This document shows positions 1-8,382 of a stretch of DNA of 61,171 nucleotides, in pieces. The position numbers and the translations under genes are program-made. Under the pieces are notes generated by a model. It saw only the letters and a list, made by a program, of their open reading frames with translations. It was not told where the DNA came from and made no database searches. How positions within the stretch are numbered: the first letter of the stretch is position 1; each line of letters starts with the position of its first letter. The stretch spans positions 1 through 61,171 of the forward strand of contig NZ_QNUH01000022.1 in assembly GCF_003385495.1 (NCBI RefSeq). The letters run 5' to 3'. The DNA comes from Chryseobacterium elymi. GTDB lineage: Bacteria > Bacteroidota > Bacteroidia > Flavobacteriales > Weeksellaceae.

Positions 1-96
1 CTGATTGATTCACTGTTAAATATACGAAAAATAAGTCTTAAAAACAAGAGTAAATAACTGTAAGTCAAAATGTTAAATCATTAACTTAATGACATT

Positions 97-147
97 GGGC
101 TTTAGCCCGCTTAAAAAGTATAGCTCATCTTTTGGCTAAAGCCAAAA
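97..147. repeat. Inverted-repeat intergenic element
   Basis: Two short palindromic hairpins lie 20 bases apart. One has the core GGGCTTTAGCCC (97-108) and the other TTTTGGCTAAAGCCAAAA (130-147). Their cores GGCTTTAGCC and GGCTAAAGCC are also reverse complements of each other, so the whole can fold as one larger stem. It lies in the 216 bases before the first gene, in otherwise AT-rich sequence. It looks like a small dispersed intergenic repeat or the end of an upstream terminator. I see no second copy in the window. Confidence 0.5.
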
Positions 148-216
148 CTAATTAAAAATCTTACTCATCATTATGTAAAATTTCTTAATTTTAAATAACC
201 TCAAACCCAATGCTGT

Positions 217-1905
217 ATGAAAAACTTATGTAAAATTCTATTCGTCATCTGTTTCATCAATATAATAACAATAGGTGCTCAGACTAATTATCCGCAAAAT
301 TATTTCAGGAACCCTCTGAATATTCCCATGCAGCTGGCTGCCAACTTTGGAGTGGTGCGCTCCAATCATTTTCATATGGGTTTGGATTTGCGAACCAATA
401 GCCAAGAAAATCTATCCGTTGTTGCAGCTGCAGATGGTTATATAAGCAGGATAAAAGTGGAACGGTACGGCTTCGGAAATGCTGTTTATATCACCCATCC
501 GAATGGTTATACCACAGTATATGCCCATTTAAATAAATACTTCGATAAACTGGACGAATATGTAAAAGAAAGACAATATAAAGACGAAAAATGGGAACAG
601 GATATCACTTTTTCTCCCGAACAGTTTCCTGTATCCAAAGGGCAGCTCATTGCTTTGAGTGGAAATACCGGAGGCTCAGCCGGGCCACATTTACATTTTG
701 AGATAAGAGATACAAAAACGGAAGAATGCATCAATCCTTTGCTTTTTGGCTTTAAGATTCCGGATGGTATTTCACCTATTATTAGTGGACTTTATTGGTA
801 TGACAGGAGGTTCAGTACTTATGAGCCCGGCGCGAACGGAATTACGGTGAAAAAGAATGGAAATAATTATACAACCGATGTCATTCAGGTAAGCTCACCG
901 GAAATAAGCTTTGCTGTTAAAGCGGTGGATAAAGCCAATCAGGGATTTAATCTTGGGATTTATCATGCAGAATTATTAATGGATGATCGTCTGATTTATA
1001 GTTTTTCCATTGATCAGGTGAGCTACGACGATACCCGATATCTAAATGGCTGTATAGATTATCCCAAGTTTACAAAAGATAAAATGAGCATTCAGCATTT
1101 ATCTGAATTACGGGGAATGAAACTGAAAAATTACAATTCATCCGGTAAAACAGGAATTATTCACTTTGAGGACGACAGTGTTCACAATATTGAAATTGTT
1201 TTAAAGGACGTCAGCGGAAATACAAGTAAGCTGATCACAAAAGTTCGTTATGCGAGAAATTCGCAACAGGTTACTCCTTCGGATAAATTGGTGAAACCGG
1301 ATGAAGCAAAAACAGTAAGTACGGAAAATGCCGAAATCAATCTCAGTAAAAATGCATTGTATGATGCTGTGAATTTTAACATGGATGAAAAGCCAAGCTC
1401 CAATACAGATGCTATTTCCAACACTGTTATTCTACATAATTCATACATTCCGGTTCATGATGGTTATACTTTGAAAATAAAGCCCAACAGAAAATTATTG
1501 GATAAAGAAAAAGAAAGAACAGTTGTTTTGTTCGATTATGGAAGTGATACGGACGTTGTCAAAGGAAAGTGGAGAGGTGATAAAGTAGAAGCCAGGTTTA
1601 ATAGACTGGGCAAGGCAATACTCTTGTTAGATCAAAGTTTACCATCTGTCTCTCCAGGTTGGCAGGACGGAGCGCTTATAAAAAACAGTACTTTACGATT
1701 GAATGGAAGAACTAAAATTGGTGACATTATATCATTCCGTGCGGAACTGGATGGGAACTGGCTCCGCTTTGCCCGGGTAAAAGATGACTTTATCTATGTT
1801 TTTGATGAAAAATGTCCTAAGGGCTCAGGTTCACACACTCTAAAAGTAACCACAACCAATACAGCCGGAAACATCAATACACAAATTTTTACTTTTCAAA
1901 GGTAA
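217..1905 (+). CDS. Secreted M23 family metallopeptidase
   Basis: This 562-residue protein begins with a signal peptide (about residues 1-21, ending near GAQ). A LytM-type M23 peptidase domain follows at about 45-175. The expected residues are present: H53 and D57 in an HxxxD motif, H104 in YAHL, and the H158-x-H160 pair in GPHLHFE. The family cleaves peptide crosslinks in peptidoglycan, so the protein probably acts in the periplasm on the cell wall. The C-terminal 350 residues look beta-rich and match nothing I can name. Full motif conservation suggests an active enzyme rather than a degenerate LytM regulator. It stands alone, 62 bases before the adenylating enzyme gene, and has no obvious link to the pigment cluster. 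Confidence 0.9.
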   Translation: MKNLCKILFVICFINIITIGAQTNYPQNYFRNPLNIPMQLAANFGVVRSNHFHMGLDLRTNSQENLSVVAAADGYISRIKVERYGFGNAVYITHPNGYTTVYAHLNKYFDKLDEYVKERQYKDEKWEQDITFSPEQFPVSKGQLIALSGNTGGSAGPHLHFEIRDTKTEECINPLLFGFKIPDGISPIISGLYWYDRRFSTYEPGANGITVKKNGNNYTTDVIQVSSPEISFAVKAVDKANQGFNLGIYHAELLMDDRLIYSFSIDQVSYDDTRYLNGCIDYPKFTKDKMSIQHLSELRGMKLKNYNSSGKTGIIHFEDDSVHNIEIVLKDVSGNTSKLITKVRYARNSQQVTPSDKLVKPDEAKTVSTENAEINLSKNALYDAVNFNMDEKPSSNTDAISNTVILHNSYIPVHDGYTLKIKPNRKLLDKEKERTVVLFDYGSDTDVVKGKWRGDKVEARFNRLGKAILLLDQSLPSVSPGWQDGALIKNSTLRLNGRTKIGDIISFRAELDGNWLRFARVKDDFIYVFDEKCPKGSGSHTLKVTTTNTAGNINTQIFTFQR

Positions 1906-1967
1906 ATTATTGCGGCCCCATTTTTTTAATTTTTAATCATTCAATCTTTTAATTTAATTAAATAAAT

Positions 1968-3281
1968 TTGTTCCTTAAAATTAAATCATTGGAATTCTAT
2001 CCGGACATCGAAAGATCAAATCTTCACGACATCAAAAAGTTTCAGGAGTATAAGCTTCAGGAACTTTTAACATATCTTCAAGCCCATTCACCTTTCTATC
2101 AGAAACTGTTTAAAGAGAACAGTATCAATATCTCGGATATCCAAACATTGGATGACCTGCAAAAAATACCTACCACCACAAAGAATGATCTGCAGGAACA
2201 TAATCATGATTTTTTCTGTATTCCACCGGATAAAATTGTTGATTACAGTACAACTTCAGGAACCCTAGGCGACCCGGTAACTTTCGGACTGTCAGACAGC
2301 GATCTGGAGAGGCTTGCTTATAACGAAGCCATTTCTTTTGCCTGTGCCGGAATTCAGAAAGGAGATGTAGTGCAGATGATCACCACAATCGACAAGAGAT
2401 TTATGGCGGGGCTGGCTTATTTTTTAGGGTTAAGAAAAATGGGTGCCAGCGTGGTAAGAATGGGTCCCGGTATTCCGGAGTTGCAGTGGGATTCTATTTT
2501 CAGATATAAGCCTAAATACCTCATCACAGTTCCGTCTTTCCTTTTAAAGATGATTGATTATGCAGAAAAACATGGACTGGACTATAAAAATTCCAGTATC
2601 TACGGAGCAGTTTGTATCGGTGAGAGCATCAAAAATCAGGATTTTACAGACAATATTCTTTCACATAAGATTAAAGAAAAATGGGATATTAAGTTATTCT
2701 CAACCTACGCTTCCACAGAAATGAGTACAGCCTTCACGGAATGCGAGTTCCAGATCGGAGGTCATCATCACCCGGAATTGATTATCACGGAAATTCTTGA
2801 TGATAACGGAAATCCAGTGCAGGAAGGAGAGAACGGTGAGCTAACGATCACCACTTTAGGTGTTGAGGCTGTTCCTTTGCTGCGTTTTAAAACAGGAGAT
2901 ATCGTAAAAGCGCATTACGAGCCCTGTGGCTGCGGAAGAAATACCATGAGGCTCGGTCCCGTTGTGGGAAGAAAACAGCAGATGATCAAGTATAAAGGAA
3001 CAACACTGTATCCACCTGCAATGAATGATATTTTAAATGATTTTAATACTATATTATGCTATCAGATTGTTATTCAGTCTAATGAAATCGGGTTGGATGA
3101 AATTATCATCAAGCTAAGTACAGATCAGGACCATGAAACCTTCGTTAATGAAGTTCGTGATCATTTCAGGGCAAAACTGAGGGTAAGTCCTAAAATTGAA
3201 ATCGTAGATTTTGATATTCTGTCCAAAACTGTTTTTAATCCGAACAGCAGAAAACCAATTACATTTATAGATTTAAGATAA
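1968..3281 (+). CDS. Phenylacetate-CoA ligase-like adenylating enzyme
   Basis: This 437-residue member of the AMP-binding superfamily resembles PaaK. The phosphate-binding loop is STTSGTLGDP (94-103), the adenylate motif is YASTE (247-251), and RFKTGD (296-301) supplies the ribose-binding Asp. A CGCGR segment (310-314) may be a metal site as in some PaaK relatives. The family activates aryl or acyl acids as acyl-AMP and passes them to CoA or a carrier protein. Beside a tyrosine ammonia-lyase pigment cluster, the likely substrate is 4-hydroxycinnamate to be loaded on an ACP. That is inference from context. The start is a TTG; no in-frame ATG occurs near the N-terminus. It is followed after 12 bases by a secreted-protein gene. 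Confidence 0.82.
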   Translation: MFLKIKSLEFYPDIERSNLHDIKKFQEYKLQELLTYLQAHSPFYQKLFKENSINISDIQTLDDLQKIPTTTKNDLQEHNHDFFCIPPDKIVDYSTTSGTLGDPVTFGLSDSDLERLAYNEAISFACAGIQKGDVVQMITTIDKRFMAGLAYFLGLRKMGASVVRMGPGIPELQWDSIFRYKPKYLITVPSFLLKMIDYAEKHGLDYKNSSIYGAVCIGESIKNQDFTDNILSHKIKEKWDIKLFSTYASTEMSTAFTECEFQIGGHHHPELIITEILDDNGNPVQEGENGELTITTLGVEAVPLLRFKTGDIVKAHYEPCGCGRNTMRLGPVVGRKQQMIKYKGTTLYPPAMNDILNDFNTILCYQIVIQSNEIGLDEIIIKLSTDQDHETFVNEVRDHFRAKLRVSPKIEIVDFDILSKTVFNPNSRKPITFIDLR

Positions 3282-3293
3282 TAAGACCAGAGG

Positions 3294-3896
3294 ATGAAAA
3301 AAATATTATTTCTTTTGTTAATTGCTCTTTCTGCCGGTGTTATGGCTCAAAGGGTAAGAGTTGTTTCCGGAGATTACAAGTTCCTGAAAGATCAGAAATT
3401 CATCAAAGTAATTTTCAAATTTGATGGCGTTACTTTTGCGAAAAAGAAGATCAGTGAGGATCAATATATCAAAGATAGGATGGAGGATATTGAGCAGACC
3501 AGCGGTAAAGAAGAATCTGAAAAATGGAGAAAAGACTGGGAATATTCAAAAGAAAAAAGTTTTCCGGATAAATTTTTGGCTTCATGGAATAAAAATATCG
3601 ACATTAAGGCTGCCACAAACATTGAGGAGACGAAATATACCCTTATTGTAGAGCCTACATGGATTTCCCAGGGATGGTTTGCCGGGGTTGTCAACGAGCC
3701 TGCAAAATTGGATTCCAGAATGACCTTTATAGAAACAAATAATCCCGATCATGTTTTACTGGTTGTTGAAGGAGTTGGAGCAACAGGTGATAATGTGATA
3801 GGAATTCCAAATCATAATGACCGGATCGCAGAATGCTATGCAAAAACTTCTAAAATGTTGGCTCTGAAAGCAAACCACTACAAAGAAAAAAAGTAA
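3294..3896 (+). CDS. Secreted protein of unknown function, first of a tandem pair
   Basis: This 200-residue protein has a clear signal peptide (residues 1-18, cleavage after VMAQ). I do not recognise a named domain. It is a paralogue of the next gene. Both share an FLK-containing segment soon after the signal, an acidic region with Arg and two Glu, a W-x-W-E-x-SKE-like patch around residue 80, and a stretch rich in Trp, Pro and Gly (SQGWFAG in this copy, YPGWDAG in the other) followed by a FIET or FVET motif. The protein is likely periplasmic or outer-membrane associated. It lies 12 bases after the adenylating enzyme gene and is probably cotranscribed with it. Its role is unknown. Confidence 0.75.
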   Translation: MKKILFLLLIALSAGVMAQRVRVVSGDYKFLKDQKFIKVIFKFDGVTFAKKKISEDQYIKDRMEDIEQTSGKEESEKWRKDWEYSKEKSFPDKFLASWNKNIDIKAATNIEETKYTLIVEPTWISQGWFAGVVNEPAKLDSRMTFIETNNPDHVLLVVEGVGATGDNVIGIPNHNDRIAECYAKTSKMLALKANHYKEKK

Positions 3897-3955
3897 TAAT
3901 TGATTGCTTTTTTATAATATATTTGAAACTTCAATTTTTTAGAAAAATTATAACT

Positions 3956-4558
3956 ATGAAAAAACTATTATTTCTATTGTTTTTTGCAATTTCTACAGTT
4001 GCAATAGCTCAGAAATTTAAAATCCAAAGTGGAGATGCAAAATTCTTAAAAGGAACTGAAATTGTAAATGTTGTTTTTGATTATTCCGATATGAAATTGC
4101 TGAAAGAAAAGTATACAGAAGCAGAATATGTTCCAAGAAGAATTGAAGAACTGAACAAAAAAACTGAAGGAAGCGGTGATATATGGAAAAAGCAGTGGGA
4201 ACGTAGTAAAGAAGAGTTATGGAATCCGAAATTCATCACGACATTCAATAAGATTTTATCAAAAGAAAATATCAATACAAAGCTTAAAGAAAATGCTCAA
4301 AGTCCATATACATTGATCATTAAAGTAAAATGGGTTTATCCGGGTTGGGATGCCGGGATCATGAAGCAGCCTGCAAAAGTAACTATGCAGCTTACTTTTG
4401 TTGAAACAGATTCTAAAAAGGTATTGTGTGATATAGAAAGTACAGACGCTCCGGGAGATCAGTGGGGAAGTAATTTCAATAACGAAACCAGAGTTGGAGA
4501 AGGTTTTGCTAAAACAGGTAAAACTCTTGCCCAGAGAATCGAAAGAGATTTGAAATAA
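3956..4558 (+). CDS. Secreted protein of unknown function, second of a tandem pair
   Basis: I placed the start at the ATG at 3956, because it opens directly with a signal peptide (MKKLLFLLFFAISTVAIAQ); the longer reading from a TTG at 3923 would bury it. The product has 200 residues, the same length as its upstream neighbour, and shares with it the Trp/Glu-rich middle and the YPGWDAG...FVET region. The pair therefore looks like a tandem duplication that has diverged. No catalytic motif is visible. The gene ends at a strong bidirectional terminator, so it closes the 1968-4558 transcription unit. Confidence 0.75.
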   Translation: MKKLLFLLFFAISTVAIAQKFKIQSGDAKFLKGTEIVNVVFDYSDMKLLKEKYTEAEYVPRRIEELNKKTEGSGDIWKKQWERSKEELWNPKFITTFNKILSKENINTKLKENAQSPYTLIIKVKWVYPGWDAGIMKQPAKVTMQLTFVETDSKKVLCDIESTDAPGDQWGSNFNNETRVGEGFAKTGKTLAQRIERDLK

Positions 4559-4592
4559 AAATCGGTCTGAAAATTTTCAGACCGATTTTTTA
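4558..4592. terminator. Bidirectional intrinsic terminator
   Basis: A perfect hairpin with arms AAAATCGGTCTGAAAA and its complement ends in a T-run on the plus strand, and the A-run in front of it serves as a T-run on the minus strand. It sits between two convergent genes and overlaps the stop codon of the minus-strand flavoenzyme. Confidence 0.9.
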
Positions 4593-5840
4593 TGGTTGTT
4601 CCTGCTGTTTCTCTGTTTTGATGAGGTTGGCAAGATTTTTAATAACCGTATCATGCTTTTTTACAAAAGGATTGTCTTTATTCCAGACATAGCCTGCTAA
4701 GACTGCACATATTTTCCTTTTCACATCTTCATTTTCAGGCCTGTGGAAAAATAACTCCTGCAGATTTCCGGTATACCATTCCTTTACATATGTTGTAAAA
4801 ACGTCTACGCCATAAAGAATATAATCACTGTATTCTTTTTGCCAGTCGATTTTCTCACCGTTAAGCTGTCGTAGAGCCAATTTTGCGGCTAGCATTCCCG
4901 ATTCTGTGGCAAACGCCATTCCCGATGAAAAAACAGGATCAAGGAACTCAGAAGCATTTCCTGTCAGGGCATAGCCGTCACCAAACAGCTGCTTTACCGA
5001 GCAGGAATAATCTTTCAGGTGTCTTGGCTCAAAAATAAAATCTACATTGCCAAAACGTTTTACATAATAATCAGAAAGGGAAATCGCTTTCCTTAATGCT
5101 TCCGTTGCATCCCCATTTTCAGATAGTTTTTCAATATATTCTGTAGGTCCTACAATGCCCACACTCGTGTTTCCGTTGGAAAAAGGAATTACCCAAAGCC
5201 AGACTTCAGTTTCAATGATGTCAAAAGAAATTAAAGTACCTTCCTCACCTTCTTCTCTGTTAATATCTTCTACATGAGAGAAAATAGCAGAATGCGGAGA
5301 AAGCTTTGAGGGCTTTTCAAGATCAAGGAGCCTAGGCAGTACTCTTCCGTAGCCGCTTGAATCGATCACAAATTTAGAATGGATTTCTTTAGTTTTACCG
5401 TCTTTGTTTCTTACGGTGGTTATAGAATCTGTGCCGTTGAACTGAATATCAATAACTTCTGTTTCAAATTCCAGATCAATACCTTTATTAATCACTTCCT
5501 GGGCAAGAGTATTGTCAAAATCAGCTCTCGGAACCTGCCAGGTCCAGTCCCAGCCTTCTCCGAACTTATCACTAAAATCAAAAATGCAGACTTCATCGCC
5601 CCGTAAAAAACGCGCTCCCAGCTTTTTTTCAAAGCCCATTTTATCCAAAGCCGGAAAAAGTCCTGCCTCATCAAAATGATCCATTACCCTGGGAATTAAG
5701 CTTTCACCAACAACCAGCCTGGGGAATTTTGTTTTCTCCACAACCTTTACGTTGACATTGTTCTTCTTTAGATATGAAGAAGATACACATCCGGAAGGCC
5801 CAGCGCCGATTACAAGAACATCAACAAATTCTTTGCTCAT
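4590..5840 (-). CDS. FAD-dependent halogenase-like oxidoreductase
   Basis: This 416-residue flavoprotein belongs to the tryptophan/phenol halogenase superfamily. It has the GAGPSG dinucleotide-binding motif (12-17), an early VGESLIP segment, and the halogenase signature WxWxIP seen as WLWVIP (214-219). K73 in the KKLGARF segment lies where phenolic halogenases carry their catalytic lysine; that alignment is by eye. Chlorinated flexirubins are known from some Bacteroidota, so chlorination of the aryl ring or resorcinol is a reasonable role. A monooxygenase or dehydrogenase role in the same family cannot be excluded. The gene diverges from the tyrosine ammonia-lyase gene across 97 bases, which points to common control with the pigment operon. 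Confidence 0.8.
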   Translation of the reverse strand: MSKEFVDVLVIGAGPSGCVSSSYLKKNNVNVKVVEKTKFPRLVVGESLIPRVMDHFDEAGLFPALDKMGFEKKLGARFLRGDEVCIFDFSDKFGEGWDWTWQVPRADFDNTLAQEVINKGIDLEFETEVIDIQFNGTDSITTVRNKDGKTKEIHSKFVIDSSGYGRVLPRLLDLEKPSKLSPHSAIFSHVEDINREEGEEGTLISFDIIETEVWLWVIPFSNGNTSVGIVGPTEYIEKLSENGDATEALRKAISLSDYYVKRFGNVDFIFEPRHLKDYSCSVKQLFGDGYALTGNASEFLDPVFSSGMAFATESGMLAAKLALRQLNGEKIDWQKEYSDYILYGVDVFTTYVKEWYTGNLQELFFHRPENEDVKRKICAVLAGYVWNKDNPFVKKHDTVIKNLANLIKTEKQQEQP

Positions 5841-5841
5841 C

Positions 5842-5876
5842 TTGATTTTTTATTTTAATAATAACTTCTATCTTTG
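5842..5876 (+). promoter_or_regulatory. Bacteroidota-type promoter for the lyase operon
   Basis: TATCTTTG at 5869-5876 matches the TAnnTTTG consensus and lies 61 bases before the ATG at 5938. A TTG at 5842-5844 could act as the -33 element, but the 24-base spacing is longer than usual, so the upstream half is weak. Confidence 0.6.
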
Positions 5877-5879
5877 CCG

Positions 5880-5887
5880 CAAAATTA
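5880..5887 (-). promoter_or_regulatory. Divergent promoter element for the halogenase-like gene
   Basis: Read on the minus strand, CAAAATTA becomes TAATTTTG, a match to TAnnTTTG. It is 40 bases upstream of the minus-strand ATG and only 3 bases from the plus-strand element. A second copy of the same octamer lies at 5910-5917. Confidence 0.45.
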
Positions 5888-5937
5888 GTGACAATTAATT
5901 AATATTTTACAAAATTAGCAACTATTACTTTTAATTG

Positions 5938-7458
5938 ATGAAAATAAATAACTTTTTAGAACTGAAGGATTTTCAAAAAATTATCATTGAAAACGAAAAA
6001 ATCGAACTGAATGAATCACTTTTGGACAGAGTGGAAGAAAGTTTTCAGTTTTTAAAGGAATTTTCGAAAAATAAAGTAATATATGGTGTCAATACCGGTT
6101 TCGGGCCGATGGCTCAGTTCAAAATCAGTGATGAAGATACGCATCAGCTTCAGTATAATTTGATCCGAAGCCACTCTTCAGGAATCGGAAATCCACTACC
6201 CGCCCAGGAAGTAAAAGCCTGTATGCTGGCAAGACTTAATACACTTTCTCTTGGAAATTCAGGGGTACACCAGTCTGTTATTCATTTGCTTAAAGAGCTG
6301 ATCAACAGAGATATTACACCGCTTATTTTTGAACACGGAGGAGTAGGTGCAAGTGGTGATTTGGTTCAGCTTGCCCACCTTGCTTTGGTCCTGATCGGGG
6401 AAGGTGAAGTTTTTTACAAAGGAGAAAGAAAAGCAACAAAAGAAGTTTTTGAAGCAGAAGGCTTAGAGCCTATCAAAGTAGAGATCCGTGAAGGACTTGC
6501 CTTGATGAACGGAACTTCTGTGATGTCCGGAATAGGAATAGTTAATGCCTATAAAGCCAGTCAGTTAACGGATATTTCAATCAGACTTTCCTGTGCGATT
6601 AATGAGATTGTTCAGGCTTATGATGATCATTTATCAGAAGCTTTGAACGGGACAAAAAAACATCACGGTCAGCAGAAAGTAGCAGAGAAAATGCGTGCCC
6701 ATCTGGCAGACAGCAAACTGATCAGAAAGAGGGAGGACCATCTTTATACTCACTTTGAAGAGCAGGAAAAAGTATTTAAAGAAAAAGTTCAGGAATATTA
6801 TTCATTAAGATGTGTTCCACAAATCTTAGGTCCGGTTTTGGATACCTTGGAATATACTGAGAACGTTCTTGAAAATGAAATCAATTCAGCGAATGACAAC
6901 CCGATCATCAATGTAAAAGACAGGCACGTATACCACGGCGGAAATTTCCACGGAGACTATATTTCATTGGAAATGGATAAACTGAAAATTGTTGTTACCA
7001 AACTTACGATGCTTGCAGAAAGACAGTTGAACTACCTTTTAAATTCAAAGATCAACGAAATATTGCCTCCTTTTGTAAATTTAGGTAAATTAGGCTTCAA
7101 TTTCGGGATGCAGGGCGTTCAGTTTACGGCAACATCTACGACGGCAGAAAGTCAGATGCTTTCAAATTCCATGTATGTACACAGTATACCTAATAATAAT
7201 GATAATCAGGATATTGTAAGCATGGGGACCAATGCAGCAGTGATCTGCAGAAAAGTAATCGAGAATGCATTTGAAGTGCTGGCTATTGAAGCAATTACAA
7301 TCATCCAGGCTGTTGAATATCTTGGATTTCAGGATAAAGTTTCGTCTTCTACCAAAGAACTGTATGACGAGATAAGAAAGATTATTCCTGCATTCTTTGA
7401 TGATATGGTGATGTATCCTTACCTGGAGGAAGTGAAAAAATATTTAAAGGCAGTGTAA
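5938..7458 (+). CDS. tal: Tyrosine ammonia-lyase
   Basis: This 506-residue member of the HAL/PAL/TAL family contains the Ala-Ser-Gly triad (138-140, in GGVGASGDL) that self-cyclises to the MIO cofactor, plus the catalytic Tyr49 in VIYGVNTGFG. It is very similar along its length to the biochemically characterised tyrosine ammonia-lyase of Flavobacterium johnsoniae (from memory), which converts tyrosine to 4-coumarate. The substrate loop reads RSH (77-79), like histidine lyases, yet the F. johnsoniae enzyme has the same loop. 4-Coumarate is the expected starter of the flexirubin polyene. I chose the ATG at 5938 over a TTG just before it. First gene of the plus-strand pigment operon; no other histidine-degradation genes are nearby. 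Confidence 0.92.
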   Translation: MKINNFLELKDFQKIIIENEKIELNESLLDRVEESFQFLKEFSKNKVIYGVNTGFGPMAQFKISDEDTHQLQYNLIRSHSSGIGNPLPAQEVKACMLARLNTLSLGNSGVHQSVIHLLKELINRDITPLIFEHGGVGASGDLVQLAHLALVLIGEGEVFYKGERKATKEVFEAEGLEPIKVEIREGLALMNGTSVMSGIGIVNAYKASQLTDISIRLSCAINEIVQAYDDHLSEALNGTKKHHGQQKVAEKMRAHLADSKLIRKREDHLYTHFEEQEKVFKEKVQEYYSLRCVPQILGPVLDTLEYTENVLENEINSANDNPIINVKDRHVYHGGNFHGDYISLEMDKLKIVVTKLTMLAERQLNYLLNSKINEILPPFVNLGKLGFNFGMQGVQFTATSTTAESQMLSNSMYVHSIPNNNDNQDIVSMGTNAAVICRKVIENAFEVLAIEAITIIQAVEYLGFQDKVSSSTKELYDEIRKIIPAFFDDMVMYPYLEEVKKYLKAV

Positions 7459-7536
7459 TTATCAGTGATAATGAATTGTTATACACCTGAGGATTAAATT
7501 AACGGAAAAAAACTAAAACTAAATAAACACTAACAC

Positions 7537-8268
7537 ATGAAATGTGCAATTGTCACAGGCGGCTCCAGGGGAATTGGAAGAGCGGTCTGTATAAAACTGG
7601 CAGAAGAAAAAAACTATCATATACTCATCAACTACGCTTCAAACGAGGCAGCGGCTAAAGAAACTTTGGCTAAAGTACAGGAACTGGGCGCTACAGGAGA
7701 GATCCTTAAATTTGATGTAGCCAATGCCGAAGAAAGCCTGAATGTTTTGACCGAATGGCAGGACAGAAACCCTGATGCCATTGTTGAGGTGATCGTAAAC
7801 AACGCCGGTATTACAAGAGACGGTTTGTTCATGTGGATGCAGAGTGAAGACTGGAACAGTGTCATAAACACAAGTCTGAACGGCTTTTTTAATGTAACTA
7901 ATTTCTTTATTCAGAAACTTCTTCGTAATAAATACGGAAGAATCATCAATATGGTTTCTGTTTCCGGAGTAAAAGGAACTGCTGGACAAACCAATTATTC
8001 TGCGGCAAAAGGAGCCCTGGTTGGTGCTACAAAAGCTTTAGCTCAGGAAGTAGCGAAACGAAATATTACGGTAAATGCAGTAGCTCCGGGATTCATAAGA
8101 ACAGATATGACCCAGGACTTTAACGAAGACGAGCTTAAAGCGATGATCCCGGCCAACAGGTTTGGAGAAGCGGAAGAAGTAGCAGACTTAGTCGCGTTTT
8201 TAGCATCAAGGAAAGCGTCATACATTACTGGAGAAATTGTGAATATCAACGGAGGAATTTACTCTTAA
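7537..8268 (+). CDS. SDR family 3-ketoacyl-ACP reductase
   Basis: This 243-residue protein is a classical short-chain dehydrogenase of FabG type. It shows the NADP-binding TGGSRGIG (7-14), NNAG (88-91), the catalytic S141 and the Y154-x-x-x-K158 pair, and the C-terminal TGEIVNINGG motif. In the polyene pathway it would reduce the 3-keto group after each condensation, before dehydration. The setting between tyrosine ammonia-lyase and a ketosynthase supports a dedicated pathway reductase rather than the housekeeping FabG. It lies 78 bases after the lyase gene and 114 bases before the ketosynthase; a large hairpin repeat fills the latter gap. Confidence 0.92.
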   Translation: MKCAIVTGGSRGIGRAVCIKLAEEKNYHILINYASNEAAAKETLAKVQELGATGEILKFDVANAEESLNVLTEWQDRNPDAIVEVIVNNAGITRDGLFMWMQSEDWNSVINTSLNGFFNVTNFFIQKLLRNKYGRIINMVSVSGVKGTAGQTNYSAAKGALVGATKALAQEVAKRNITVNAVAPGFIRTDMTQDFNEDELKAMIPANRFGEAEEVADLVAFLASRKASYITGEIVNINGGIYS

Positions 8269-8279
8269 CAATAAAAAAT

Positions 8280-8369
8280 AATGTAACAATATAGCAATGT
8301 ACCAGTGTAACAATATTGATGTGATCTCAATTAGATTGTTACATTGCTATACTGATACGTTGTTACATT
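8280..8369. repeat. Decamer-based hairpin repeat, copy 1
   Basis: Two 35-base arms (8280-8314 and 8335-8369) pair with about eight mismatches around a 20-base loop. Each arm is itself built from roughly 10-base units of the type ATGTAACAAT / ATAGCAATGT. It occupies the gap between the ketoreductase and ketosynthase genes. Three related copies occur at 9885, 21571 and 21915. Confidence 0.85.
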
Positions 8370-8382
8370 TAAATATAAAGAC

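Noticed and set aside
5938..7458. Histidine ammonia-lyase of histidine degradation (hutH)
   Set aside because: The gene is close to a proven tyrosine lyase of F. johnsoniae and lies in a pigment operon with no urocanase or imidazolonepropionase gene nearby.
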